NCBI GenBank assembly: GCA_028293125.1
Contig: JAQGPJ010000007.1
Span: 1-54,082 of the forward strand
DNA length: 54,082 bases
DNA from: Verrucomicrobiales bacterium
GTDB lineage: Bacteria > Verrucomicrobiota > Verrucomicrobiia > Verrucomicrobiales > V1-33
Reading direction: 5' to 3'
Shown here piece by piece: positions 16,967 through 26,154 of the stretch. A program made the translations under genes and the position numbers. Position 1 is the first letter of the stretch. Every line of letters starts with the position of its first letter. The notes below the pieces were generated by a model. That model searched no databases, was not told the DNA's origin, and worked only from the letters and a program-made list of their open reading frames with translations.

Positions 16967-17977
16967 TCAGTTCCCGAAAAGATTCCCTAGTCCGCCTTGG
17001 TCGGCGCGGCGCCCCCCTCCGGTCAACCGGTCCGCCAGACGGGCAAAGGGCAGACTCTGCAGCCATACCGTGCCGTGGCCCCGCAGCGTCGCGAGAAACA
17101 GGCCCTCGCCGCCGAAAACCATGCTCTTCAGATTGCCGGCGCGCTGAATGTCATACTGAATGCCCTGCGTGAATGCCACCAGACAGCCGGTGTCCACCCG
17201 CAGCATCTCGCCTTTCAACTCCTTTTTGACGATGGTTCCCCCTGCATGGATGAACGCTTTTCCGTCGCCATTGAGCCGCTGAAGGATAAAGCCCTCACCA
17301 CCAAAAAAGCCCACGCCGAGCTTCTGGGCAAAGGCAATGCCCACTTTGGTGCCGAAGGCCGCACACAGAAAGGCGTCCTTCTGGCAGAAAAGCTCTCCGT
17401 TGAATTTCGAAAGCTCCACCGGAATGATTTTGCCGGGGTAGGGACCGGCGAAAGCCACCGTCTGCCTGCCGGTGCCCTGGCGGTTGGTGAAGTGGGTCAT
17501 GAACAGACTCTCCCCGGTCAGCATCCTTTTGCCGACACTCATCAGACGGTCCATGAAGCCGGCCTTGGGGTTTGATCCGTCGCCCATCTTGGTTTCAAAC
17601 TCAATGCCCTGTTCCATGTAGTTCATGGAGCCGGCCTCGGCGACAACGGTTTCCCCTGGATCCAGTTCGATCTCCACGATCTGCATGTCGTCGCCCAAGA
17701 TTTTGTAATCGATCTCATGGGAGCGCACTCCGGTGGATGGAGGGGAGGCAGCCTGGGCACTGCCGCCCAGCGGAGGCGGCCCTCCCGACGGCATGGGAGG
17801 CGGTCCCTGCCGGACCAGGCCTGGACGCACCTGCCGCAGCGGCTTCCATTCAGGCATTCCCTCCTCCCAGACCAAGGAATCCGGGGTGAGGGATCCCAGA
17901 CTGAGCATGGATTCCAGCACATCCTCGGAGGCAGGCAGCGGCTGGCGGTTGGGACCGGCGTAGTAAAGTTGGGCCAT
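16967..17977 (-). CDS. AIM24/TIGR00266 family protein with N-terminal GYF_2 domain
   Basis: 336 residues. Residues 1-50 ([11 protein letters not shown], then [13 protein letters not shown]) match the bacterial GYF_2 domain, a small proline-rich-ligand or partner-binding module. A Pro/Gly/Ser linker (55-85) leads to the AIM24/TIGR00266 beta-roll (about 88-310), with [34 protein letters not shown] and [17 protein letters not shown]00266 proteins are widespread, cytoplasmic and of unknown biochemical role. Fusion with GYF_2 is common in bacteria. It is 233 bases upstream of the gspE start on the same strand and may be independently transcribed. Confidence 0.88.
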   Translation of the reverse strand: MAQLYYAGPNRQPLPASEDVLESMLSLGSLTPDSLVWEEGMPEWKPLRQVRPGLVRQGPPPMPSGGPPPLGGSAQAASPPSTGVRSHEIDYKILGDDMQIVEIELDPGETVVAEAGSMNYMEQGIEFETKMGDGSNPKAGFMDRLMSVGKRMLTGESLFMTHFTNRQGTGRQTVAFAGPYPGKIIPVELSKFNGELFCQKDAFLCAAFGTKVGIAFAQKLGVGFFGGEGFILQRLNGDGKAFIHAGGTIVKKELKGEMLRVDTGCLVAFTQGIQYDIQRAGNLKSMVFGGEGLFLATLRGHGTVWLQSLPFARLADRLTGGGRRADQGGLGNLFGN

Positions 17978-18115
17978 GGGAGTGGGTTGGGTTCAGATGA
18001 GCCTCCACCGGTAACATGCGCCCTCCGGGCCGCCCATAGGAAAAATGGAGGGGATTTGTAGCCGCAGGAGTTATGATTGATGGAATCCAGTCCCCGGTTA
18101 AGATGGGAATTTCCC

Positions 18116-18361
18116 ATGAATGTGGTCACCATCAGTGAGGCCAAAGCCCACCTTTCCAAGCTCATCCAGCGCGCCTTGGATGGTGGGGAGATCATCATCG
18201 CCAAACATGGCCAGCCCTTGGTGCGGCTGCAGGCTGTGCCTGAAAATCCGCCCATCCGGACTTTTGGAGACCTGAAGCACCTGGGCTTGGCGATGGGGGA
18301 CTCCTTTAACGATGAGTTGGAGGATTTTGCCGATTACGCTCCGCCTTTGGAGCCGGCCTGA
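18116..18361 (+). CDS. Phd/YefM-family antitoxin, no toxin partner seen
   Basis: 81 residues from the ATG at 18116 (MNVVTISEAKAHLSKLIQRAL), which is the canonical Phd/YefM beginning; an in-frame upstream ATG at 18077 adds only non-homologous residues. EIIIAKHGQPLVRL is the second conserved segment, and the C-terminal half (GDLKHLGLAMGDSF, DFADYAP) resembles the toxin-binding tail of VapB-type Phd proteins. Such proteins repress their own operon and neutralise a PIN, RelE or Doc toxin. The 146 bases downstream to the next gene hold no such toxin, so it is an orphan or a remnant. Confidence 0.85.
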   Translation: MNVVTISEAKAHLSKLIQRALDGGEIIIAKHGQPLVRLQAVPENPPIRTFGDLKHLGLAMGDSFNDELEDFADYAPPLEPA

Positions 18362-18507
18362 ATTTCTGCTCTGAATGATGAAGCCAAGCTGATTCCTCAT
18401 ATCTGTTTTCAGTTTTTTGAGTTCCGTCAGAGGCCGCCTGGGTTCATTGGGACGCAAATCAGGGGTAAGACGCGGCATGGGGGCTGCGTAGCTCTGGGGA
18501 TAGTGAA

Positions 18508-20925
18508 ATGAGAGTCCCTCCTTTGAAATACTGGATTACAGCCGCAGCAATCGTGACCGCGGCAGAGGCGGCGCGTGCGCAGGTCCTGGCCGCAGTTCCG
18601 GTCATCGCGGAGTCCCCGGCTTCCGCTCCCGCTCCGCACCCAGCCCCCGTGGCTCCGGAAACCTCCCTGCGCTTCACCCAGGAGGTCCTGCCGCTGATGC
18701 AGAAGTACTGCTGGGACTGCCACGGGGACGGGGCGGACAAAGGGGAGGTGAATTTTGACAAATACACCAGTCCTGAACGGGTATTGGCCGACCGGAAGAT
18801 CTGGGCGGGGGTGGCCTTTCACGTCAGCCAGTGGACCATGCCGCCGGCGAAGCGCTCCGATCAGCCGACGCCGCAGGAGCGGGATTTTCTGACCAAATAC
18901 ATCGATCAGCTGCTGAATCCCGTCGATCCCACCCGCCCCGATCCGGGCCGGGTGACCATTCGCAGGCTGAACCGCGTGGAGTACAACAACACGGTGCGGG
19001 ATCTTCTGAATGTGGATCTGCGCCCTGCGGATGATTTTCCCGAGGACGACACCGGCTATGGCTTTGACAATATCGGCGATGTGCTGTCACTGCCGCCGAT
19101 CCTCATGGAGCGGTACCTGACCGCCGCCGACCGGGTGCTGCAGGCGGTGCTGCCCCCGGGCCCGCCCCCTTCCGAAACCTTCACCGTGGACGACGACGGG
19201 CTGACCGGACAGGGATTCCCCGATAAGGAGCGGGGCCGGCTGATGGCGTTCAACGGCACCTGCGGCAGTGAGTTTGACGCTCCGGTGGCCGGGGAATATC
19301 TGCTGCGCACCAAAGTCTGGGCGGATCAGGCCGGCGCCGAGCCGGCCAAGTTGTCGCTGATCGGCGGCGGCACCGGGGAGCCGATGGATGTCACCACCAC
19401 GGATTTCAAACAGCCGCAGACGGTGGAGGCGCGGGTGAGGTTTGAAAAAGGGCCGCAGAAAATCGGCGTGAGCTTTCTCAACGATTACTTCGACGAAGCC
19501 CATGCCGGTGCGGATAACAAGGACCGGAACCTCTATGTCCTCTCCCTGGAGGTTCAGGGGCCGGTGAAAGCCGATCCTGTGCCCCTGCCGCCCGGCGGGG
19601 AGCAACTGATGAAACCCGCCGCCGGACTGGGGGAGACGGAGGATGCCGCCCGCGCGGTGCTTACGGATTTCGCCACCCGCTGCTTCCGCCGCCCGGTGCG
19701 GCCGGCGGAGATGGACCGGCTGATCCGGATTTACCACGCCGCCGGCGGACCCGAGGGACCGCATCGGAATGCGCTGCGGCTGGCGATGAAGGCGGTGATG
19801 GTGTCGCCGTATTTTATCTACCGGATTGAAAATCAGCGGGATCCTGACAATCCGGCGGCGGTGGTGGATCTTGACGATCATGCCCTGGCCTCCCGGCTTT
19901 CCTACTGGCTGTGGAGCAGCACCCCGGACCGGGAACTGCTGGATCTGGCGGCGCGGAGCGAACTGCGTCCGAACCTGACCGCCCAGGCGCGCCGGATGCT
20001 GAAGGATCCCAAAAGCCGTGCTCTGCCGGTCAATTTCGGCGGGCAGTGGCTGGAGCTCAGGACTCTGAATGCTGTGGCCCCGGACAAGGAGCGCTTCCCC
20101 GGTTTCAGCCCGGAGCTGCGGGCCGACATGCGGCGGGAGACCGAGGAGCTTTTCAACTCCATCATGCGGGAGAACCGCAGCGTGCTGGAATTCCTCTCCG
20201 CCGGCTACACTTTTCTCAATCAGCGGCTGGCCGCCTTTTACGGGATTGGCGGCGTCACCGGGGAGGAGTTCCGCCGGGTGGATCTGCCGCCGGAATCCCG
20301 GCGGCGCGGGGTCCTCACCCATGCCAGCGTGCTCACCATCACCAGCGATCCCACCCGCACCTCCCCTGTGAAGCGCGGCAAGTGGGTGCTGGAGAACATG
20401 CTCGGCATCATCCCGCCCCCGCCGCCGCCCAATGTCCCGGCGCTCGACGGAGACGCCCATGCCGAGTTGACCGGCAGCGTGCGGCAGCGTCTGGAGATGC
20501 ACCGCAGCAAACCGGGTTGCGCCTCCTGCCATGCGCTGATGGACCCCATCGGCTTCGGACTGGAGAACTTCAACGCCATCGGCCAGTGGCGGGAAAAGGA
20601 CGGGAATTTCCCCGTGGATGCCTCCGGAACGCTGACCACTGGCCAGAAATTCACCAACGCCGGGGAGTTGGCGCAGATTCTTCTGACGGACCGCCGGGAC
20701 ACCTTTCTTCACGCTCTTGTGGGAAAAATGCTGACCTATGCCCTGGGACGGGGAACAGAGCCCACCGACCGTCTGGCGGTGGACGCTGTGATCCAGCGGA
20801 TGGCCCAGGATAACAACAGTTTTGAAAGCCTGGTCCTGGGCATCTGCGAAAGCGTGCCCTTTCAGAAAAGGCGGGGTGATGCCTTCCTGAAAAACCATGC
20901 GGCGGACACTGCCGCTCCCCGGTGA
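18508..20925 (+). CDS. Secreted cytochrome c protein of the DUF1587/1595/1592/1588/1585 type
   Basis: 805 residues with a signal peptide (about 1-25) and a Pro/Ala-rich spacer. A heme motif CWDCH lies at 68-72. DUF1587 follows at about 150-215 (RRLNRVEYNNTVRDLL, TGYGFDNIGD), then a beta-rich, possibly carbohydrate-binding segment (about 235-350), DUF1595 (about 385-440, CFRRPVRPAEMDRL), DUF1592 (about 450-590, LASRLSYWLWSSTPD), DUF1588 (about 610-715, with CASCHALMDPIGFGLENF), and DUF1585 to the end. The order is that of full-length Planctomycete/Verrucomicrobial proteins. These are thought to be periplasmic c-type cytochromes; the substrate is unknown. A DUF1552 gene often follows such genes but here a Sel1-repeat gene does. 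Confidence 0.93.
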   Translation: MRVPPLKYWITAAAIVTAAEAARAQVLAAVPVIAESPASAPAPHPAPVAPETSLRFTQEVLPLMQKYCWDCHGDGADKGEVNFDKYTSPERVLADRKIWAGVAFHVSQWTMPPAKRSDQPTPQERDFLTKYIDQLLNPVDPTRPDPGRVTIRRLNRVEYNNTVRDLLNVDLRPADDFPEDDTGYGFDNIGDVLSLPPILMERYLTAADRVLQAVLPPGPPPSETFTVDDDGLTGQGFPDKERGRLMAFNGTCGSEFDAPVAGEYLLRTKVWADQAGAEPAKLSLIGGGTGEPMDVTTTDFKQPQTVEARVRFEKGPQKIGVSFLNDYFDEAHAGADNKDRNLYVLSLEVQGPVKADPVPLPPGGEQLMKPAAGLGETEDAARAVLTDFATRCFRRPVRPAEMDRLIRIYHAAGGPEGPHRNALRLAMKAVMVSPYFIYRIENQRDPDNPAAVVDLDDHALASRLSYWLWSSTPDRELLDLAARSELRPNLTAQARRMLKDPKSRALPVNFGGQWLELRTLNAVAPDKERFPGFSPELRADMRRETEELFNSIMRENRSVLEFLSAGYTFLNQRLAAFYGIGGVTGEEFRRVDLPPESRRRGVLTHASVLTITSDPTRTSPVKRGKWVLENMLGIIPPPPPPNVPALDGDAHAELTGSVRQRLEMHRSKPGCASCHALMDPIGFGLENFNAIGQWREKDGNFPVDASGTLTTGQKFTNAGELAQILLTDRRDTFLHALVGKMLTYALGRGTEPTDRLAVDAVIQRMAQDNNSFESLVLGICESVPFQKRRGDAFLKNHAADTAAPR

Positions 20926-21058
20926 TTCATGGTGCACAGCGGTGAAAGGCGGCAGCGGCCGGACCCCGGGACCGGCGGCGGAAAAAGCCGGATTTTTCCC
21001 GGCCATGCGGGGTTTTCTTTTTACGTGTATCCGCTTATGGTAACGCTCCCCGAACCGC

Positions 21059-22588
21059 ATGAAACTTTCCGTTCCCGCTCTCCTTCTGCTCCTTTGTCCG
21101 CTGGCGCCGCCGGTGCGGGCGGCGTTTCTGATCTTCCCGGACAATGCCACGCCCACGGTGGCCAGTGACAATTTCAAGCAGGGCATGGACGCCTACAAAC
21201 GCGGGGACTACGCCCGTGCCGTGAAGTTTTTCGCCGCGGAGGCCGAGCGCGGAAACAAGGACGCGCAGTTCGCCCTCGGCCGGATTTATCAGGATGGCTC
21301 GGGCGTGGTGCAGTCCCTGCCGCAGGCGGAGACCTTCTACCGCCGGGCCGCCGCCCAGGGGCATGCGGACGCCCAAGGGAATCTGGCGGCGATCCTGCTG
21401 TCCACCAGCCGGGATCAGGAGGGGCTGAGCTGGCTGAAAAAGGGAGCGGAGAACGGCTGCCTCCGGGCCATGGTCACCATGGCCAATTTTCTCGTCACCG
21501 GCACTGGAGTGCCGAAGGATACCGCCGCCGCCATAGCCCTGCTGGACAAAGCCGCCGAGGCGGGGGATGGGGAGGCCTACGAAGCCCTGAGCCTGCTGTA
21601 TGAGACCGGCACCGGAGTGCCGAAGGATCCGGCCAAAGCCTTGGAATTGCTGAATGAGTCCTCCAAGCGGAACTCGGTGAAGGCCATGCTGAAGCTGGCG
21701 GTCCGCTATCTGAACGGCACCGGCACTCCCAAGGATCCCGCCAAGGCCAAGGCTCTGCTGGAGCGGGCGTCCGATCTGGGCACCACGGAGGCGCAGCTGG
21801 CCTTGGGCAATCTGTACTCCTCGAAGGATTTTCCAGAGAAAAACGCGGTCAAGGCCATGGAATGGTATCAGAAGGCCTCCGAGGCCGGCGATGCTTTGGC
21901 CACCTTCAAGATGGGCGTGCTCTACTCCGAGGGAGCCGAGGGTCTGCCCAAGGATGATGTCAAGGCCATGGCCTGCTTCGAACGGGCCGCCAACGGCGGT
22001 CAGACCGCCGCCATGTTCAACATGGGCACTTACTATGAGAAGGGCCGGGGAGTCGCCGCCAATCCCGAGGCGGCGGTGAAGTGGCAGCTCAAGTCCGCCA
22101 TTGGCGGATTCGGGGTCGCCCAGCGCGAGATGGGCCTGCGCTACCGCGAGGGGCGCGGCGTCAACAAGGATTCCGTGGCTGCCCTGTCCTGGCTGGGACG
22201 GGCCGCCGTCTCCGGGGACGCCGCTGCCGCCGTCACGCTGGCGGATATGCTGATCACCGGTGAGGGCGGGCTGCCGCCGGATGTGAAAAACGCCCTCGCC
22301 ATTCTTACGCGGGCCTCGGAGCTGGATATCGCTCCCGCCCAGGTTCGACTGGGGGAGGTGCTGGCCTCCGGTATCTCCGGACGCCCGGAACTGGTCCGCG
22401 CCTACGCCATCGCCTTGGCGGTGGACAGCAAATACGAACCGGGAACCCGACTGCGCGCCGAGCTGGAGAAGAAGATGACCCCGGAGCAGATCAACGAGGC
22501 GAAAAAGGAGTTTGAGCGCCTGAAAAGCAAGTCCGCGGCGGAAGCCACGGCGGCCACCCAACCTGCTGCAGCGTCTGTGGGGCAGTAG
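21059..22588 (+). CDS. Secreted Sel1-like repeat protein
   Basis: 509 residues from the ATG at 21059, with a signal peptide (about 1-21). Residues about 35-470 are Sel1-like (SLR) helical hairpin repeats of about 36 residues, with the recurring pattern A-x-LG-x-x-Y-x-x-G-x-G-V-x-K/D. Examples are QFALGRIYQDGSG, YEALSLLYETGTGVPKD and MFNMGTYYEKGRGV. About 11-12 repeats are visible. The tail (475-509) is Lys/Glu/Ala-rich. SLR proteins form solenoid scaffolds for protein-protein contacts. The location should be periplasm or outer membrane. It lies 133 bases after the cytochrome gene on the same strand and could be co-transcribed. Confidence 0.9.
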   Translation: MKLSVPALLLLLCPLAPPVRAAFLIFPDNATPTVASDNFKQGMDAYKRGDYARAVKFFAAEAERGNKDAQFALGRIYQDGSGVVQSLPQAETFYRRAAAQGHADAQGNLAAILLSTSRDQEGLSWLKKGAENGCLRAMVTMANFLVTGTGVPKDTAAAIALLDKAAEAGDGEAYEALSLLYETGTGVPKDPAKALELLNESSKRNSVKAMLKLAVRYLNGTGTPKDPAKAKALLERASDLGTTEAQLALGNLYSSKDFPEKNAVKAMEWYQKASEAGDALATFKMGVLYSEGAEGLPKDDVKAMACFERAANGGQTAAMFNMGTYYEKGRGVAANPEAAVKWQLKSAIGGFGVAQREMGLRYREGRGVNKDSVAALSWLGRAAVSGDAAAAVTLADMLITGEGGLPPDVKNALAILTRASELDIAPAQVRLGEVLASGISGRPELVRAYAIALAVDSKYEPGTRLRAELEKKMTPEQINEAKKEFERLKSKSAAEATAATQPAAASVGQ

Positions 22589-22660
22589 GAAATGCCATCA
22601 GACACAGGGTGCGGGCTTTCCTGCCCGACGAGCTGAGGCTTTGGTGCCTGTGCCGACGGC

Positions 22661-23209
22661 TTATGCGGGCAACCGGGGCTGGCGCTGAAGAAGCCACACA
22701 AGTTCCGCAACGGTCCGAACCGGCCCGCACACAAGGTTCTGATCGTCGACTTCAAGGCTCCGATGCGCAACTTCCGCAATATCCGCGGCAAGATCATCCA
22801 AGTCCTCATTCACGATGCCATAGTCTTTATTAAGGCTGTCGGATGGGCGGATGGGAAGGTCCGCCCGGCCAATCTGCTCCTGAGTCATCTCATAGGCAGC
22901 CCGAACCACGACAGGGTCAAACTCCGGTCCCCGGAAGTGCCGGGCAAACTGGCAGATTGACTCACCGGAGCGTTCCCGGGTCATACGGTCAAACTTTCGA
23001 GTTTGAACAGCGCCTCCGATGTAAAGCAACAGCCCAAATGCGGTCGCTACCGTGGCAGCCGGCACCAAGTCTGATGGGTGGGAAACAAACCAGCACACAG
23101 CCCCGGAAATCAGAGGCGCCAAAACCAGCCAGCCGATCAGCGGTATCAGCTGATTCTCCTCCAAAAGGGATCTGCGGTGCCGCAGGATGTATTTGGAGGA
23201 TTGCCGCAT
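22661..23209 (-). CDS. Two-TM membrane protein with acyl-carrier-like C-terminal domain
   Basis: 182 residues. Two hydrophobic helices (about 21-41, IPLIGWLVLAPLISGAV; and about 49-68, AATVATAFGLLLYIG) anchor it in the inner membrane. The rest is soluble and faces the cytoplasm if the basic N-terminus stays inside. Residues about 100-175 have the helix pattern and spacing of acyl carrier proteins: IRPSDSLNKDYGIVNEDL aligns with the ACP segment ending LGxDSL, and VRTVAELVWLL with the last ACP helix. The position of the phosphopantetheine serine is not Ser. I cannot name a family with certainty. It is the last gene of the leftward amino-acid cluster, 28 bases after dapA. Confidence 0.65.
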   Translation of the reverse strand: MRQSSKYILRHRRSLLEENQLIPLIGWLVLAPLISGAVCWFVSHPSDLVPAATVATAFGLLLYIGGAVQTRKFDRMTRERSGESICQFARHFRGPEFDPVVVRAAYEMTQEQIGRADLPIRPSDSLNKDYGIVNEDLDDLAADIAEVAHRSLEVDDQNLVCGPVRTVAELVWLLQRQPRLPA

Positions 23210-23237
23210 GACGGGGGGGAAAAGACTGGATGTTATC

Positions 23238-24113
23238 TCAAATTCCCAGCCGTTCCAGCACGGCGCGCAGTTCCTCCTGTTTGGCCTGGGCCATGGGGAC
23301 CATGGGCAGGCGGAGGTCGCCGCCGATCAGGCCCTTCAGAGCCATGGCGGCTTTGATGGGCACCGGGTTGCTGTCCAGCTTCAGGAAGGCGCTGAGCAGC
23401 GGATAGAGCTGCCGGTGCTGCCGGCGCGCGGAGGGAAGGTCGTCCGCCAAAGCGGCATTGACCAGATCGCTCATGGCGCGGGGAATGAGATTGGAGGCCA
23501 CGCTGATCACCCCGGTGGCGCCGACGGAGATGAAGGGCAGGGTCATGGAGTCATCGCCGCTCAACACCGTGAAACCGTCCGGCAGGGCCGCCACCAGCTG
23601 GTTCACGCGCTCCACGCTGCCGCTGGCCTCCTTGATGGAGACCACATTGGGACAGGCCTCCGCCAGGCGCACGGCGGTTTCGACCGGGATTTCGATCCCG
23701 CAGCGGCCGGGCACGCTGTAGAGAATGATTTGGCACTTCGTGCTGTCGGCGACGGCTTTGAAATGCTGGAACAGGCCTTCGGGGGAGGGCTTGTTGTAGT
23801 AGGGGGCCACTTGAAGCACCGCCTCACAGCCGGCGGCTTCGGCGCTGGCGGTGAGCTCGATGGCCTCGTCGGTGCTGTTGGCGCCCGTGCCGCCGATCAC
23901 CGGGCCGCGGCCCTTGGCGCACTCCACCGCCAGGCGGATCACGGCCTTGTGCTCCTCATAGGAAAGGGTGGGGGATTCCCCCGTGGTGCCGACGGGGACG
24001 ATGCCGGTGATGCCGTTCTGAAACTGGGCGTCCACCAGACTGCGGAAAGCGTCCTCATCGATCGAGCCGTTGCGGAAAGGGGTGACGAGGGCTGTGAAAG
24101 TGCCGCGGTACAT
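23238..24113 (-). CDS. dapA: 4-hydroxy-tetrahydrodipicolinate synthase
   Basis: 291 residues, the usual DapA length. It condenses pyruvate with aspartate-semialdehyde in the lysine/diaminopimelate pathway. The Schiff-base lysine is K161 (SIKEASG), the proton-relay residues are T44 (GTTGESPTL) and Y132 (LYSVPGR), and R137 is the substrate arginine. YSVPGR replaces the more common YNVPGR. It lies 73 bases after dapF on the same strand and supplies meso-DAP for peptidoglycan and lysine. Confidence 0.97.
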   Translation of the reverse strand: MYRGTFTALVTPFRNGSIDEDAFRSLVDAQFQNGITGIVPVGTTGESPTLSYEEHKAVIRLAVECAKGRGPVIGGTGANSTDEAIELTASAEAAGCEAVLQVAPYYNKPSPEGLFQHFKAVADSTKCQIILYSVPGRCGIEIPVETAVRLAEACPNVVSIKEASGSVERVNQLVAALPDGFTVLSGDDSMTLPFISVGATGVISVASNLIPRAMSDLVNAALADDLPSARRQHRQLYPLLSAFLKLDSNPVPIKAAMALKGLIGGDLRLPMVPMAQAKQEELRAVLERLGI

Positions 24114-24186
24114 GGAAATGAAATAGGGAAAGGGACTGTATGAAAGTGTCAGGCCGGGGAGGCCGGTGGAGGCGCGCCGTGTGAAT

Positions 24187-24996
24187 TCAGAGAACGGTGC
24201 TGCCCTTGAAAACCATGTCCGCCGGACCGGTCAGGGTCACTTCGCGGAACGTGTCGCCGTCGCGGGTGAAACCCACCTGAAGGGTGTCGCCGCCCTTCAC
24301 CTTCACGGAGACAGGCGAGGGATCACCGGTCAGGAGGTGATGGATAATGGCGCTGGCCACCATGCCGGTGCCGCAGGCCAGGGTTTCGTCCTCGACCCCG
24401 CGCTCGTAGGTGCGGATGGAAATGGCCGACGGGCCTTCAGCTTTGGAGAAATTCGCATTCGTGCCCTTGGGGGCGAATGCGGTGTGGTGGCGCAGGGCTG
24501 CGCCCCACTCCCGCACCGGCACCTCTTTCAGATCCGGCACCATGACCACCGCATGGGGCACGCCGGTGTTCAGGAAATGCACTACTTGCTCCATGCCGGC
24601 CACATCGAGGGTCAGACCGCATTTCAGATCCACCGGATCGCTCATTTTCAGCTGCACCTGATCCCCGTCGAAGGCGGCACCGATGACGCCGGCGGGCGTT
24701 TCGAAAGTGACCTTCTCCAGCGGCCGACCGCTCAGGAAGCGGGCGAACCGGGCAAAGCACCGGGCACCGTTGCCGCACATTTCAGCCTCGCCGCCGTCGG
24801 CGTTGTAATAACGCATCCGGAAGTCCGCGCCCTGCTCCGCGGGCTCCACCGCCAGCAGGCCGTCCGCGCCGACTCCCCGGTGGCGGTCGCACAGCCGGGC
24901 GATAGCCGCGCCATCCAGGCGGTGGCGCATGTCCCGGTTGTCAATGACCACAAAGTCATTGCCCGCACCGTTCATTTTCCAGAATTCAATCTCCAT
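24187..24996 (-). CDS. dapF: Diaminopimelate epimerase
   Basis: 269 residues. Both catalytic cysteines are present: C74 in EMCGNGARC and C208 in LACGTGMVA. The N-terminal MNGAGNDFVVIDNR and the GVGADGLL motif are typical. DapF interconverts LL- and meso-diaminopimelate in the cytoplasm. It sits 22 bases after trpA and upstream of dapA in the leftward amino-acid cluster. A slightly short chain (E. coli has 274) but no missing element. Confidence 0.97.
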   Translation of the reverse strand: MEIEFWKMNGAGNDFVVIDNRDMRHRLDGAAIARLCDRHRGVGADGLLAVEPAEQGADFRMRYYNADGGEAEMCGNGARCFARFARFLSGRPLEKVTFETPAGVIGAAFDGDQVQLKMSDPVDLKCGLTLDVAGMEQVVHFLNTGVPHAVVMVPDLKEVPVREWGAALRHHTAFAPKGTNANFSKAEGPSAISIRTYERGVEDETLACGTGMVASAIIHHLLTGDPSPVSVKVKGGDTLQVGFTRDGDTFREVTLTGPADMVFKGSTVL

Positions 24997-25018
24997 GGCT
25001 TGTTGTGAGGAAAGGGGG

Positions 25019-25825
25019 TTAAACGGACTTCACAGCGTCAACAAGCGGTTTCACGAAAGCCGCCAGCTCCTGCTGCGCCGACGGCTTGCCGCCGTGGTTC
25101 TGGATCACCTTCACGATGGCGCTGCCCACCACCACGCCGTCGGCGGACTGGGCCACTTCCCGTGCCTGCTCCGGCGTGGAGATGCCGAAGCCCACACACA
25201 CGGGGGCTGCGGTGCCGCTGGCCTTGATCGCGGTCACTTGGCTGCCGATATTCGTCGCCAGGGTGGTCTGCGCCCCGGTGACGCCCTCGCGGGAGATGTA
25301 ATAAATAAAACCCTGTGCGGCCGCCGCCAGCTTGTGGATGCGCTCCGCCGGAGTGGTGGGCGCGATCAGGCAGATGCGCTGCAGACTGCCGCCCCCCAGC
25401 AGCTCCTTATTCAGGAGAGCCTCGTCCGGTGGCAGATCCAGCAGCAGCACGCCGTCGGCCCCCGCGGCGGAGGCGTCGGCGTGAAACTTCTCAAAGCCAT
25501 AGGCGTAAACGGGATTCAGATACGTGAACAGAACCAGCGGCACGTCCGATTTTTCCCGGATGCTGCGGATCAGCCGCATCACGCCGGCCATGGTCGCCCC
25601 GGCCTCCAGCGCCCGCTGGGACGCCATCTGATTCACAATGCCGTCCGCCAGCGGGTCGGAGAAGGGCACCCCCAGCTCGATCACGTCCGCGCCGCAGTCC
25701 GCCAGTGTCAGCACATTCGCCAGCGTCTCCTCCATGGATGGATCCCCGGCGGCGATGTAGGCTACAAAAGCCTTGCGGCCGGACTGGCGCAGGGCGGCAA
25801 AAGTTTGGTCGATTCGGGATGGCAT
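25019..25825 (-). CDS. trpA: Tryptophan synthase alpha chain
   Basis: 268 residues from the ATG at 25825 (MPSRIDQTFAAL); the frame is open to 25882 but those residues do not match the family. The catalytic acids are E50 (VIELGVPFSDP) and D61 (PLADG). Loop 6 (YISREGVTGAQ) and the phosphate-binding GFGIST are present. It cleaves indole-3-glycerol phosphate to indole and glyceraldehyde-3-phosphate and normally works with TrpB, which is not in this window. ADGIVNQMAS replaces the usual ADGPxIQxAS, a mild difference seen in some bacterial TrpA. Confidence 0.96.
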   Translation of the reverse strand: MPSRIDQTFAALRQSGRKAFVAYIAAGDPSMEETLANVLTLADCGADVIELGVPFSDPLADGIVNQMASQRALEAGATMAGVMRLIRSIREKSDVPLVLFTYLNPVYAYGFEKFHADASAAGADGVLLLDLPPDEALLNKELLGGGSLQRICLIAPTTPAERIHKLAAAAQGFIYYISREGVTGAQTTLATNIGSQVTAIKASGTAAPVCVGFGISTPEQAREVAQSADGVVVGSAIVKVIQNHGGKPSAQQELAAFVKPLVDAVKSV

Positions 25826-26154
25826 GGTGGAGTCGGCGCGGATGAAGGGCCGGAGACATACCCCGTCCCCGCCGCAGGGCAAGCGCCCACCGGGGCGCGG
25901 TCTGAAAAGCGGGGCCGGAGTGAAGGCTGCGGGCCTGGGGGAAAAGGATATGGATTCCCGTGGCCGTCAGCCTTCGGGCAGATCAAGTAAAGTTCGTAAG
26001 GAGTGGAGGGATACGGGCTGTCTGTCCTGATCCCCGCAGGGCCGGCGCGACGATGAGGCCGGCCGGCCCTGACGGGGTGATGATCCATGAACAGACAACC
26101 GGCAACGGGTTGCAGTCGCGGCGCGGGACCGGCCTGCAAAAGGCCGGACGCGGG
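25826..26154. other. Intergenic region upstream of trpA
   Basis: 329 bases between the aminotransferase stop and the trpA start, both leftward. It contains two GC-rich inverted repeats (one listed at 26037-26071; the other, CCGGCCTTTTGCAGGCCGG, is just after the aminotransferase stop on the minus strand). No leader peptide with tandem Trp codons and no T-box pattern was recognised. No coding sequence is supported here. Confidence 0.5.
26037..26071. repeat. 9-bp inverted repeat with 17-base loop
   Basis: CAGGGCCGG (26037-26045) and CCGGCCCTG (26063-26071) are exact reverse complements. There is no U-tract on either strand, so it is more likely an mRNA hairpin between the aminotransferase and trpA than a classical terminator. 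Confidence 0.45.

Noticed and set aside
20985-21025. Terminator after the DUF1592 gene
   Set aside because: The GCCGG/CCGGC stem is only 5 bp and the T-rich stretch is displaced by about 9 bases; too weak to call.
19087-21186. Minus-strand open frame of 699 codons
   Set aside because: Antisense to the DUF1592-type cytochrome; the Arg/His/Gly/Pro-rich translation has no domain.
25826-26154. Possible trp leader or riboswitch upstream of trpA
   Set aside because: No tandem Trp codons, T-box motif or other known leader pattern; only GC-rich hairpins without a U-tract.
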